A DNA stretch of 39,665 nt, taken from an uncultured Schlesneria sp. Its GTDB lineage: Bacteria > Planctomycetota > Planctomycetia > Planctomycetales > Planctomycetaceae. Positions 25,820-35,500 of the stretch are shown here, piece by piece (the first letter of the stretch is position 1; every line of letters starts with the position of its first letter). A model generated the notes under the pieces. It did no database searches and was not told the origin of the DNA. It saw only the letters and a program-made list of their open reading frames with translations. A program made the translations under genes and the position numbers. The stretch is from assembly GCA_903840265.1 (NCBI GenBank), contig CAIMFH010000126.1:1-39665 (forward strand), in the 5' to 3' direction.

Positions 25820-26890
25820 CTAATAGACTTCGGCGACAGACAACTTGGACAGAGTCTGACTTGTCACCACAGGCGGGCATGACCATACCTGAAAGAAGAG
25901 TGACTCGCGAAGAGCACGTTCTGCGGGATGTCCTGTGACGAAGCCGGCCCCCTTCGCGCAACAGACATACGCGTGTGCCGCCCGCATTGCGATGGAGTTC
26001 GCTCGAAAGCGGAATTGCTCAGCCTGTATTCGACGCTCATCGTCTGACTTCGGATCAGTGACCGCGACCACTAAGTCTGCTCGAAGGTCGTCGCGCTCGC
26101 GCGTCAGCGAATCGACCAGGCTTCGAAGATCTGGCCGCCGTTTCGCTTCCGACTGCAGCCCATCAATCGTGTGGCTGGCCGCTCCCAGCGCGACGGCTGA
26201 TGTCGTTAGCGAACCGGTTCCGCCTGTCGCGCCAACTTTCATCACCTGAGGAATCGGTCCGGCAACGATCTCATCTGCAGAGATCGCAACATGATCCAGA
26301 ATTACGGTTCCGGTGCAGGACGCATTTAATGCTAACAGTTCCAGTGGCGTGGCGATTTGAACGCCCGCTCGATCTCGCGGAACGACAGCAATAATCTGAT
26401 CGCCGTTTTCCAGCGTACCACCCGTGACCAGCAGGTTCGCGTGAGTGGCCCCCGTCACCCAGGGGGCCTCACCGCTTAGTTCAAACCCGTGAGGCGTACG
26501 AATCGCCACCACCGATGGCTTCGACCAGTGCTGACGCGATGTCGAGAGATGAGAGATTCCCACCGTCGCAAACAAGCGCCCGGCGCACAGGTCCGGCAAC
26601 AGGGTGCGCCGTAGTTCTCGGTTTTTGCTAGCGGCAATCCGGTGGCAGGCGGCGTCCCGTTGGGTCATGACGAATGCCGTGGTCAAGCAAACCCGTGCAA
26701 GATCGATGTACCCGCACAACAGGTCGGCGGCGGTCTCTTCACTCCCTCCCGTTTCTGCTGGCAGTCCCCATCGGAACACACCCGCATCGCGCAAGCATTG
26801 TAAGCGAGATAAGGGCCAGAGGCCGGATTGCTCGGGATCGTCAGCCACCCTGATCCGTTCAACCAATTCCGTACTAACTAGCGGCGGCAT
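25820..26890 (-). CDS. Acyl-CoA dehydrogenase-like flavoprotein
   Basis: 356 residues. Resembles the acyl-CoA dehydrogenase fold: an N-terminal helical part (WPLSRLQCLRDAGVFRWGLP, AETGGSEETAADLLCGYIDL, LTTAFVMTQRDAACHRIA), a middle beta part (TVGISHLSTSR, FELSGEAPWVTGATHANLLV, GVQIATPLELLALNASCTGT) and a C-terminal helical part. The WVTGA segment corresponds to the substrate/FAD-binding beta domain. The catalytic Glu cannot be placed with confidence, so activity is uncertain; a role in oxidising an acyl or nitro compound is family-level inference only. The small TPR gene lies 64 bases upstream in the same direction and may share a transcript. Confidence 0.75.
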   Translation of the reverse strand: MPPLVSTELVERIRVADDPEQSGLWPLSRLQCLRDAGVFRWGLPAETGGSEETAADLLCGYIDLARVCLTTAFVMTQRDAACHRIAASKNRELRRTLLPDLCAGRLFATVGISHLSTSRQHWSKPSVVAIRTPHGFELSGEAPWVTGATHANLLVTGGTLENGDQIIAVVPRDRAGVQIATPLELLALNASCTGTVILDHVAISADEIVAGPIPQVMKVGATGGTGSLTTSAVALGAASHTIDGLQSEAKRRPDLRSLVDSLTRERDDLRADLVVAVTDPKSDDERRIQAEQFRFRANSIAMRAAHAYVCCAKGAGFVTGHPAERALRESLFFQVWSCPPVVTSQTLSKLSVAEVY

Positions 26891-26954
26891 ACTCTGGCTT
26901 TGTCGGGACGCAATGGCTTTGGATCGGCAAACGTTGCCGCTCCCTGCGCGCAGC

Positions 26955-27257
26955 TTACAAAGATTCCATCAGTTCGTGCATCTCAGCGGCCGCATGATCG
27001 TCGCCAAGTCGACGCGCGACTTGGATCCCCATCGACAGGATCTGACGCGCCTGGATTGCATCGCCCACTTCGGCCAACAACTGTCCGTGGCGGAAGAATG
27101 CCGGGATGTGATCCGGAAACTTGGTGTTCATTTCGGCCAGCAAGTTCAAGGCGGCGGGGCGATCTTCCTTAGATGTCTCTAGTGCGAAAGCGTAGTTCAA
27201 AAATGGATCATTCGGTTCCGATTGGAGCATTTCTGCCAGCTTGGCCAGGCGCGACAT
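26955..27257 (-). CDS. Small TPR-like protein
   Basis: 100 residues from ATG at 27257, preceded by AGGAT about ten bases upstream. The sequence is TPR-like helical repeats: DPFLNYAFALETSKEDRPAA, FPDHIPAFFRHGQLLAEVGD and AIQARQILSMGIQVARRLGD, ending in DDHAAAEMHELMESL. It lacks a signal peptide and should be cytoplasmic. Such small tetratricopeptide proteins are common planctomycete hypotheticals; the partner is unknown. The frame is open upstream to 27431, but the extra 58 residues are Arg-rich and shadow-like. It lies upstream of the acyl-CoA-dehydrogenase-like gene. Confidence 0.75.
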   Translation of the reverse strand: MSRLAKLAEMLQSEPNDPFLNYAFALETSKEDRPAALNLLAEMNTKFPDHIPAFFRHGQLLAEVGDAIQARQILSMGIQVARRLGDDHAAAEMHELMESL

Positions 27258-27736
27258 AAGAATCATCCTAAAAACGTGGGGACTGCATTTCGACTGGCTT
27301 GCTCTTCGGTGACGCCGAGGGGTGCGGAACGGCTGCGCCGCTCTAGTGTATCTTGACCTAATTCGTGGCAGGCGACAATTCGACCTCACTTTGCACTTCA
27401 ACCGCTGGCTGATTGCTGGCCTGCAAAGCACTCAATCAGCATCATCGTCTGATCCAGATTGATCTTATGGCGACATGATGAAATGTCGTCGTCAATCCGC
27501 GAAAGCGTCCAATCCCCAGCGGGGTGGCCCGTGCAATCTGCCCACACTAACGCATAGTTGGTTTAGGCAAGCTCTGCGTCATACGACGGACGCGTTTCAA
27601 GCGCCTCACCGCAAATCGACGATCCAAAGGCTTACGGAGCCCAATGGATTGCTCCGCTACAGCGAAGGAATGTGGCAAACGCGAAGTCCGTACACCTTTT
27701 GATCGAACCTGAGCGGCCCACGAGTAGACCTTCCCC
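27258..27736. other. Divergent intergenic region, no gene
   Basis: 479 bases between the TPR gene and the HtrA-like gene. I find no supported coding sequence. Short inverted repeat GGAGC / GCTCC brackets 27637-27655. The segment near 27641-27660 shares most of about 17 bases with 2451-2467 upstream of kdsA (ATGGA-TGCTCCGCTA), which may be chance. It must hold the promoters of both genes. Confidence 0.4.
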
Positions 27737-29137
27737 ATGACAAAGCGGTATCAGTGTATTGGTCTGTGGAGTATCGTGATCCTGTTCACAGGAGTCGCGA
27801 CCCTCGAGGCTTCCGAACGCGAGACTGCTGAAGTCGCTGCGGTCAGGCGGGCGCTCCCATCGGTCGGAAATATCCACACCGAAAAGTCGGCGAATTCAAA
27901 CACCCAGAACAACATCTTCAACTCCGATAAGGGGCGGAAGATCAATGGCATGGGAACTGGAATTGTCGTCGACGAACGTGGTTATCTCGTCACGAACTAT
28001 CACGTGATTGCAGATGTCGACACGATTCGCGTCGACTTCCACGACAAGAGCAGCTATCTGGCGCGACGAATCAACGTCGATCGCGAAAATGATCTCGCGC
28101 TGATCAAGATCGAGCCCGCCCATCCGCTGAAAGTGATGCCCAACGGCACCTCTTCAGACTTGATGCTGTGTGAAAAGGTCATCGCGATCGGCAACGCCTT
28201 TGGCTATCAAAGCACGGTCACAGTCGGCTACATCAGCTTCCTGGGACGTGATGTCGAAGCGAACGAAACCCAGTCCTATCGCAACCTGATCCAGACCGAC
28301 GCCGCCATTAATCCTGGTAATAGCGGTGGTCCCCTGATCAATCTGATGGGTGAAGTCATCGGAATCAACGTCGCGATTCGCGCCGGGGCCACGAAGATTG
28401 GGTTCGCAATCCCCAATGATGACGCTCGTAAAGCGATCGCCCGATTGATGAACATTGAGCAACTCGATCGAACCTATCATGGTGTGATCGCTAAGGACGT
28501 GCGAACAGCATCATCCCGCATGCTGGTCGTGGAAGGTGTACATCCCGACAGCCCAGCCTCGGCGGCCGGTCTGCGAAATGGCGACATCATCACGAAGGCA
28601 GGTCAAATCGAAATCATCGACTGTGTCGATCTGGAACGAGCCTTCCTGGGCCATCCCGTTGGCGACAAGGTCGAGTTGAGCATCAAGCGTAACGATAAGA
28701 CGGAAGCGGCATCAGTTGTCGTGGCCGCATACAGTGGCGGTCGAGTCTCGATCACCCCCGAGATTGCCACCGTCCCTCGAGCCACCGCCGTCGAAGATGA
28801 TCGCTTCTGGCAAACATTAGGTGTGAAGATCACTCTGCTGCCAACGGCTCAACGTGGCCTCGTTGGACCAAAGTACCGCGGCGGCATGCGAGTCACCGAA
28901 GTCCGCAACGATGGTCCTGCCGCTGCGAATGGGATTCAAAAGGGTGATGTCTTGGTCGGATTGGACAAGTGGGAAACACTGTCAACCGACAACGTGACCT
29001 GGATTTTGAATCAGCAACAGGCACAACTGACAGATGGTCAGGTCTCGATGAAGTTCTACCTGATCCGCGGACAGGAAACGCGATACGGGTATCTGGCGGT
29101 TTCGCTGGCACCACGGATTGCCTCCGGACAGAACTGA
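27737..29137 (+). CDS. HtrA/DegP-like serine protease with two PDZ domains
   Basis: 466 residues. A signal peptide (SIVILFTGVATLEAS) sends it to the periplasm. The trypsin-like domain carries an intact triad: His89 in TNYHVIAD, Asp119 in ENDLALIKI, Ser196 in NPGNSGGPL. PDZ1 lies at about 240-325 (VEGVHPDSPASAAGLRNGDI) and PDZ2 at about 350-450 (VTEVRNDGPAAANGIQKGDV), the DegP/DegQ order. Such proteases degrade or refold damaged envelope proteins and can sense unfolded ends through PDZ. A good rho-independent terminator follows. ATG at 27737 directly precedes the signal. Confidence 0.94.
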   Translation: MTKRYQCIGLWSIVILFTGVATLEASERETAEVAAVRRALPSVGNIHTEKSANSNTQNNIFNSDKGRKINGMGTGIVVDERGYLVTNYHVIADVDTIRVDFHDKSSYLARRINVDRENDLALIKIEPAHPLKVMPNGTSSDLMLCEKVIAIGNAFGYQSTVTVGYISFLGRDVEANETQSYRNLIQTDAAINPGNSGGPLINLMGEVIGINVAIRAGATKIGFAIPNDDARKAIARLMNIEQLDRTYHGVIAKDVRTASSRMLVVEGVHPDSPASAAGLRNGDIITKAGQIEIIDCVDLERAFLGHPVGDKVELSIKRNDKTEAASVVVAAYSGGRVSITPEIATVPRATAVEDDRFWQTLGVKITLLPTAQRGLVGPKYRGGMRVTEVRNDGPAAANGIQKGDVLVGLDKWETLSTDNVTWILNQQQAQLTDGQVSMKFYLIRGQETRYGYLAVSLAPRIASGQN

Positions 29138-29166
29138 TATCCTCGCAGGTTGAGACGATAGAATGC

Positions 29167-29209
29167 ACCGCTCGAGTGTCACCAAGGACGCTCGAGCGGT
29201 TTTGCTTTT
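29167..29209 (+). terminator. Rho-independent terminator of the HtrA-like gene
   Basis: ACCGCTCGAG (29167-29176) pairs perfectly with CTCGAGCGGT (29191-29200) and is followed by TTTTGCTTTT. It lies 30 bases past the protease stop. Confidence 0.85.
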
Positions 29210-29296
29210 GTCGTCGCGAAAACAGTTGCTGCTGTTCAGCATCCGGGTAACGCAACTGCTACCATACTTTTGGCGTGTGAATTCCTCAGTCAGTCA

Positions 29297-30256
29297 ATGT
29301 GTCGCGGCAATGAACAAACGGGTGCTGTTGTGAATCGCGCTGAGTTCTCATTGATCGATTGGATTCGCAGTCGCGTCGTTGACCGTGATCCCGTCAAACT
29401 GGGAATCGGCGACGATGCGGCGATTTTGCGATCGACCTCTGATCGCGACTGGCTGCTGGCAACCGACATGCTGATGGAGGGGACTGATTTCACCTTTCCC
29501 CCGGCGACGCCCAGACTCGCTGGCCGAAAAGCGCTGGCGGTCAATCTGAGTGACATCGCCGCCATGGGTGGTCGAGCGACAGCCGCCTTCGTCTCCGTCG
29601 CGCTGCCGATTGATCGCGGGGTCGAGTTTGCGAAGGAACTCCACGCTGGCCTGCTGGATCTGGCAGATCAGTACGGTGTCGTTCTGGCCGGCGGAGACAC
29701 GAACAGTTGGCATGGGCCGCTTGTAATCAATGTCGCCGTGGTGGGGGAACCTGCGAGCTCTCAGTCTGTCACGCGACAAGGAGCTAAGCCGGGGGATTGG
29801 ATTTTTGTCACCGGTGCTTTGGGCGGCAGTATCATAGGGCATCATCTGACGTTTGAGCCGCGACTTCGCGAAGCCGCAAAATTGATCAGTTGCGTCGACG
29901 TTCATGCCATGATTGATATCAGCGACGGCTTGGCAGCGGATCTGCATCACTTGCTTGATCAAAGTCATGTGGGAGCAACGATCGACGCGGCCAGCATTCC
30001 GGTGAGTGACGCCGCGCGTGCGATGACCGACGGAGTTTCACCATTGATGCACGCTCTGTCCGACGGTGAAGATTTCGAACTGTTGTTCACCGTCGCGGCA
30101 GCGAATGGTCCGCGTCTCCTCCGCGACTGGCAGGACGCGACGCCGATCCGCTGTATCGGACGCGTCACTGTCGAGAAGGGCTGCTGGTTAGAACGCGACA
30201 GCGATCAACGCGAATCACTACCGCCGTTGGGCTGGAGTCACTCCCTCAAGGATTGA
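29297..30256 (+). CDS. thiL: Thiamine-monophosphate kinase
   Basis: Phosphorylates thiamine monophosphate to thiamine diphosphate, the active cofactor, in the cytoplasm. About 320 residues. ThiL segments are EFSLIDWIRSR, KLGIGDDAAIL, LATDMLMEGTDF, GRKALAVNLSDIAAMGGRAT, GVVLAGGDTNS, MIDISDGLAADLHHLL and SDGEDFELLFTV, covering the AIR-synthase-like ATP and magnesium sites. Start choice: ATG at 29297, while GTG at 29330 gives a shorter N-terminus that starts right at the conserved EFSLIDW; neither has a strong ribosome site. A TTG at 29270 is also in frame but unlikely. No TPP riboswitch or other thiamine gene is nearby. Confidence 0.95.
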   Translation: MCRGNEQTGAVVNRAEFSLIDWIRSRVVDRDPVKLGIGDDAAILRSTSDRDWLLATDMLMEGTDFTFPPATPRLAGRKALAVNLSDIAAMGGRATAAFVSVALPIDRGVEFAKELHAGLLDLADQYGVVLAGGDTNSWHGPLVINVAVVGEPASSQSVTRQGAKPGDWIFVTGALGGSIIGHHLTFEPRLREAAKLISCVDVHAMIDISDGLAADLHHLLDQSHVGATIDAASIPVSDAARAMTDGVSPLMHALSDGEDFELLFTVAAANGPRLLRDWQDATPIRCIGRVTVEKGCWLERDSDQRESLPPLGWSHSLKD

Positions 30257-30262
30257 CGGCTG

Positions 30263-31231
30263 CTATTTCTTTTCATCGACCACGGCCGCAATCTTGGCTG
30301 ACAGCTCGTCCGCCTTGGCTTCCGCCTGATCAACAGGAAGCCCCTTCGCCACGCCCGGTCTTTTATGGCCGGCAGCACCGACGTAGGCATCGCGCAGTAC
30401 TCCCACACGCGCCGACGTTAACGCAAGCAACGTCTCAGGTATCCCCTTCGCTTTCAGCATCTCTGGTGGAGAGGCCGTCGCGGACGACTTGTCATCCCCA
30501 GCCCAGCGGATCAACTGCTGTGCGACCAGCCAGTGCCCCGCGTCGTTGGGATGAACGCCATCAGGCTGAACCGTGAACTGCTGATCATCTTTGCGCATAG
30601 CTTGTACGAACTTGGTCATGGGTGAATGGACGTCGATCACCGTCCAGCCTTCTTTGCGCTGGCTGACAAGCCAGTCGCTGTATCGATCGAGTACCGCGTT
30701 GTAAGAGAAATTGCGAGGTGCGCGTTGATCGTCATAAAACGGCGGCGTCACTACGACGAATTTCGCTCCTGAGCGTTCCACTGCCGCTTTCAGACGCGTC
30801 ATACCCTCCTGGTACTTTTGGAGTCGCGATTCGTCGAACGGAAGATAGATCCCACAGTTGATGCCATAGCACGCGATGACCAGATCCGGCTTCACTGCGG
30901 TCAGCACTCGATCTAGTCGCTCCGCCAAGTCAGGCCGCGGAAACTGACCGCCAGCATGTCCGTCTTCGCTCAGCCCCGATACGGTTTCGCTAGGCAAGCC
31001 GCAGTCGATCAATCGCGGTGCCTTGTCCTTAAGTTCCGTGACCAACCAGGCATCAAAGTAGCCGATATACTGGCCCGCCGCGGTGATACTGTCGCCCAGA
31101 AACATCACTCGCTTGGAGTTCGCCAGCAGTTCACGTCCAGATGTCTCTTGTGCCGAGGCATCGTGTTGAGTGCGGACGATCGCGGCGACGGCCCACAGTC
31201 CAACCAAAGCAATCTTCAGACGCGAGTTCAT
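30263..31231 (-). CDS. Exported SGNH/GDSL hydrolase
   Basis: 322 residues. A signal peptide (ALVGLWAVAAIVR to about residue 27) leads into RVMFLGDSITAAGQYIGYFD, block I of SGNH hydrolases with the nucleophile Ser48 after Asp47. VIACYGINCG is block III (Asn), and VQPDGVHPNDAGHWLVAQ is block V with the Asp-x-x-His pair. These enzymes remove acyl groups from sugars, lipids or other esters; the substrate here is unknown, but planctomycetes use many such secreted esterases on polysaccharides. It converges on thiL with only 6 bases between stops. The C-terminal 50 residues are Ala/Lys-rich helix. Confidence 0.88.
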   Translation of the reverse strand: MNSRLKIALVGLWAVAAIVRTQHDASAQETSGRELLANSKRVMFLGDSITAAGQYIGYFDAWLVTELKDKAPRLIDCGLPSETVSGLSEDGHAGGQFPRPDLAERLDRVLTAVKPDLVIACYGINCGIYLPFDESRLQKYQEGMTRLKAAVERSGAKFVVVTPPFYDDQRAPRNFSYNAVLDRYSDWLVSQRKEGWTVIDVHSPMTKFVQAMRKDDQQFTVQPDGVHPNDAGHWLVAQQLIRWAGDDKSSATASPPEMLKAKGIPETLLALTSARVGVLRDAYVGAAGHKRPGVAKGLPVDQAEAKADELSAKIAAVVDEKK

Positions 31232-31405
31232 CGAGATGTCCTACCAAGGAGTGTTGTCATTCGTCCGAAATAGTGATCATTTCGCGATGCGACAGCAATC
31301 GTCGCCGACTTCGCCAACGTGACTCAATTGATCCTGGCGACGTATTCCGCCATTCTTTGCGACGCAGTTCCGAATCAAAGATATTACCACGTGGGGTCGT
31401 AGACG

Positions 31406-32251
31406 ATGCGCATCGCTGGCGTGCAGATGGATTTTCAACTTGCTGACATCGAAGGCAACCTCAGCCGGATGATTGAAAAGATGCGCCAATCGCGCGCAGG
31501 CGGCGCCACTCTGACCATCTTTCCCGAATGCGCCCTGACAGGTTATTGCTTCAGCAGCATCGAAGAAGCGCGACCCTACGCCGAGACGATTCCCGGTCCC
31601 TCGGTCGATCGCATGCAACAAGTCTGCCGGGAACTGGGTGGCTATGTCGTCTACGGTCTGTTGGAATCAGACGGCACTCGCATCTTCAACGCGCTGGCGA
31701 TGGTGGGGCCTGAAGGATTGATCGCGTCCTATCGCAAGACGCATCTTCCATACTTGGGTGTCGACATGTTTACCGACTACGGTGATCGTCCGTTCGCCGT
31801 CCATGAAGTGGATGGCGTCCGCATCGGTCTGTGCATCTGCTACGACGGAGGCTTTCCAGAGACCGCGCGTTGCCTCACCTTACTGGGTGCCGACCTGATT
31901 CTCCTGCCGACCAACTGGCCCCCAGGAGCCGACGGTGCCGCTGAATTCACAATCAACGCGCGAGCGATGGAGAACACCGTTTATTATGCCGCGGTGAACC
32001 GAATCGGCACCGAACGCGATGTCCCGTTCATCGGCCGCAGTCGTATTTGCGATCCTCTCGGCAAGACAGTCGCAGTGGCCGACCACACGGACGAAGCGAT
32101 TCTCTATGCCGATATCGATGTCGCTCGTGCTCGTCAGAAGCATCTCATTCGCAAGGCGGGCGTTAACGAGGTCAATCGGATCGCCGATCGTCGACCGGAA
32201 CTGTATGGCGAAATCGTCGAACCGCGCGACCTGAAACGCCCTGGGAGATAA
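31406..32251 (+). CDS. Nitrilase-family carbon-nitrogen hydrolase
   Basis: 281 residues, cytoplasmic, with the Glu-Lys-Cys triad of the family: Glu41 in FPECALTGY, Lys111 in YRKTHLPY and Cys145 in GLCICYDGGFPE. NARAMENTVYYAAVNRIG and FIGRSRICDPLG are typical later segments. The length and motifs fit the amidase/omega-amidase-like branches; nothing tells the substrate (an amide or N-carbamoyl compound). ATG at 31406 is preceded by GGGGT, an acceptable site, and starts directly at the first strand (RIAGVQMDFQLADIEGNL). Confidence 0.92.
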   Translation: MRIAGVQMDFQLADIEGNLSRMIEKMRQSRAGGATLTIFPECALTGYCFSSIEEARPYAETIPGPSVDRMQQVCRELGGYVVYGLLESDGTRIFNALAMVGPEGLIASYRKTHLPYLGVDMFTDYGDRPFAVHEVDGVRIGLCICYDGGFPETARCLTLLGADLILLPTNWPPGADGAAEFTINARAMENTVYYAAVNRIGTERDVPFIGRSRICDPLGKTVAVADHTDEAILYADIDVARARQKHLIRKAGVNEVNRIADRRPELYGEIVEPRDLKRPGR

Positions 32252-32575
32252 TGGAACCCAGAACCGTCGGCGTTGCACCACCGGTGCGTGTTTGTTGAAT
32301 GCAACGTCTGAACGAGCAATGGACTGGAGCAACGCGTCGTCGAAATGTAAAGAAAATTCGAGCCTAATTATTTGCCAAAAATTCGCTAAAAAAGTCCGAT
32401 CTTGCAGATCGCGACGCCATCCAGCAATGCTGGCGGTCAATTGCTGACCATAGTTGCCTTCAGAAGGTGGCGAAGTGATCCTCTGTTGAGTACTTTTTGG
32501 AACGTCGGTGCTTCCAGCAGTGAATAGGATTTCGCCGCCTAGTCGACTGCCAGCAAGTTCACCAAGGGAAATGTC
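32252..32575 (+). other. Intergenic stretch with AT-rich segment
   Basis: 324 bases upstream of the kinase-protease gene. There is an AT-rich run at about 32343-32396 that could hold a promoter, and a small nested hairpin near 32269-32311 (CGTTGCA / TGCAACG) that may end the nitrilase transcript. No gene is supported. Confidence 0.45.
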
Positions 32576-35500
32576 ATGAGCGATTCGGGACTGGCTCGTC
32601 GCAAGCAACTTCTGCTGGATAAATTTCTGGCAGGCGAGATCGACAAAGCAACTTACGATGACCTCCTCTCCCACCTGACCGAGTTAGATTCCGCTGTTGC
32701 CGCAACGCCAGATCTCATCGACCCCGCCCCTCAAGTCTCTTCCAACGCCTCATTCGTTGTGACGGAATCGAAAACAGGAGCGAAGCAGTCCGCTTTTGCC
32801 GCTCCGATTCCCCTGTTAGATGCGGGAATGGAACTCGGCGGGTTTAAGCTGGAGCGTCGTCTGCGTCGCGGCGGCATGGGCGAAGTTTGGAGAGCGATCG
32901 ATCCCACCGCCGAGCGAATCGTCGTCATCAAGGTCTTGCCTCCTGAACTCCAGCGCAATCCCGATGAGATCGCGCGGGTCAAACAGACCTTCAATCGCGT
33001 TCACAATTTGCAGCATCAGCATATCTGTCCGGTTTACCTGCTGGGCCACGACGCCCGCTTCGGATATTTCATTGTGATGAAGTATCTGGAAGGTGACACG
33101 CTTTCTGCCTATCGCAAGACGCAAACACAACGATCGAGTCCCTTCTCGGTGGAGGCTCTGCTGCAGGTCCTGATGCCAATCGCGAAGGCGCTCGACTACG
33201 CGCACGCGCAGCACATTATTCATCGCGATGTCAAACCGCAAAACATCATGTTGAACGCCGATGGCAGCGACGTGCAACTGGTCGATTTCGGGTTGGCCGC
33301 CGAAGTCCGGACCAGTGTGATGCGGGTCAGTCAGGTTCAGATGGAAACCTGCGGCACCTATCCGTATATGGCACCTGAACAATGGCGTGGCGAACTTCAA
33401 GACGCTCGAACCGATCAATACGCACTGGCTGTGGTTGCCTATGAACTGTTGGCAGGACATCTTCCGTACGAGGCGACTGACCCCACCGTCCTCCGGATGT
33501 GCGTGCTGAATGACGCTGTGCCGCCCATCAAGGGGGTATTGCCTGACGTCCATAAAATCATCGCCAGGGGGATGGCGAAATCGCGCGCTGACCGATATCA
33601 ATCGTGTACCGCGTTGTTGCACGCGTTGTCTGAAGCCAATTCAACCGATGCCTTGGAAATACTTGATGACGACGACAACTCACCGGTGTCGCGGCCAGTT
33701 TCAAAGCCCGATCCACGTCCGTTAACATCAGTCCGCAAGCCTGCGGAGACCAAGTCGATCCGGCCGACATCGGACGCGGTGAAATCCAGTCGTCCAGTCG
33801 TCACGGGATCTACGGCTGGCGCAAAACAACCTGCGGCCAAACCTCCCAAAGCACCGTCAGTCCGAAACAAGCCGGTCGCTAACAAGTCGAAAGGCGAACA
33901 GTTCGATGATGTTGAATTTCTCGACGATGACGATGTCATTGAACCCCGTACGAATCGCCCGAAGCCCAAGTCCGTTCGAGGGCTAAAGTCCCAGGTTCGG
34001 CCGGCACCGAAGACCGCGTCGTTGGAGCAGATGAATTCACGGGCAATGCTGTGGATAACGCTGATCGGTGGGTCTGCCTGCGTCCTCTTTATCGGACTGT
34101 TTGGCTGGCTGATCTGGGCTGGAACACATCTATTCCAATCGAAAGAGGGAACGAACTCTTCCCAGCTCGCCACAAATGTGGAGGGGAATTCCGGGAATCA
34201 GGGAGACAAAGGCTCGAACGTGGCGGTCGTCCCCAACCCGGTGGAACAGGGGGGCGTTAAACCTGTCGAAAACACCGCCTTGGGTTTGAGGTATCGCTGG
34301 GAACAGGGCAAGCCTTATGTGTATGCGGTCAAGATTGAAATGGAACCTGATCCCGACGTTGTCGTGTCCATGAGCGGCAATACAACGTATACGATCGGCC
34401 AGCCAGTCGCACAGAAGAAGGACGATGCCGAACCGGGAACAGGGACCGGAACCGGCTTCGTCGTGCAATCCAACGGGTATCTCGTAACTTGTCATCACGT
34501 CGTCGAGGACGCCGCGGAAATCGAAGTGGCGGTCGGTGGGAAAAAATATCCCGCGACAGTCGTCATGGAAGATATCGAGCACGATCTGGCAGTTATTCGC
34601 ATTCAGGCCACTGGGCTTCCGGCTCTGAGGATCGCGGATTCCGAGCAGGTTCAAGTCGGAGAAGAAGCTCGAGCCATCGGCTTTCCGTTCTCCAGTATCC
34701 TGGGGGACAACATCAAAGCGACACGTGGCACGATCTCGGGCATCAATCAGGAAGACGGCCGCAAGGTCTTTCAAGTCGACGCCGGAATCAATCCGGGCAA
34801 CAGCGGCGGTCCGTTGGTGAACGAGCGAGGGGAAGTCATTGGTGTCAACTTCGCCAAGCTGAAAGAAGAGATGGCGACGAATGTCGGCTTTGCCGTTCCC
34901 AGCAATGACGCCATCGCGTTACTTCGCAGTGCCAACGTCGGTTTTTCTGCGAGTACCGGAAGATCGCCAAAATTGGAAGGCCCCGAACTCGTCAAGCAAG
35001 TCTCTGCGGCAACCGCCTTGATCACTGTGAAAACGGGGGGTGGCCTGGCCAAGGGATTGCATCATTTTGAATTGCGAAGCTATGGCACCTTGAATACGTC
35101 GGTTCGATCGAAAACGGGCAAATCCGTTGATCATTCCAGTCCAGCGATGCGACGTGCGCATCTCAGTTCGGTGGTCAACGGATCGGAATCGCAGCCTGCC
35201 ATCGTCGAAACCGACGCGCTGGGGCGAGTTCATGAACGCTCAGGCGACGGAGGTGCGTTGCCAGCGTATCTGGGGCCGCTGTCGATTCTGGTGCTGGAGC
35301 AACTCCCCTCGGTCCGTCAGCAAACGTGGATCAATTCCTTTGCCGTGACGATCGTCATGAGCGAAGAGGCAGGGCCGGGATTTGGTGGGCCTGGGGGATT
35401 CGGCCGTCGCTTCCGTCCGCCGCGATTTCCAGGTTTTGGTGATAGCGAAACCAAGACGACGCGAATCCCCGCCACAATTCGCATCGCTTACCACATGCAG

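Noticed and set aside
29270-29296. Upstream TTG start for thiL
   Set aside because: TTG is a rare start, the added residues have no ThiL similarity, and better ATG/GTG options exist downstream.
32816-33622. 268-residue minus-strand open frame over the kinase domain
   Set aside because: Antisense of the kinase motifs; no recognisable protein features.
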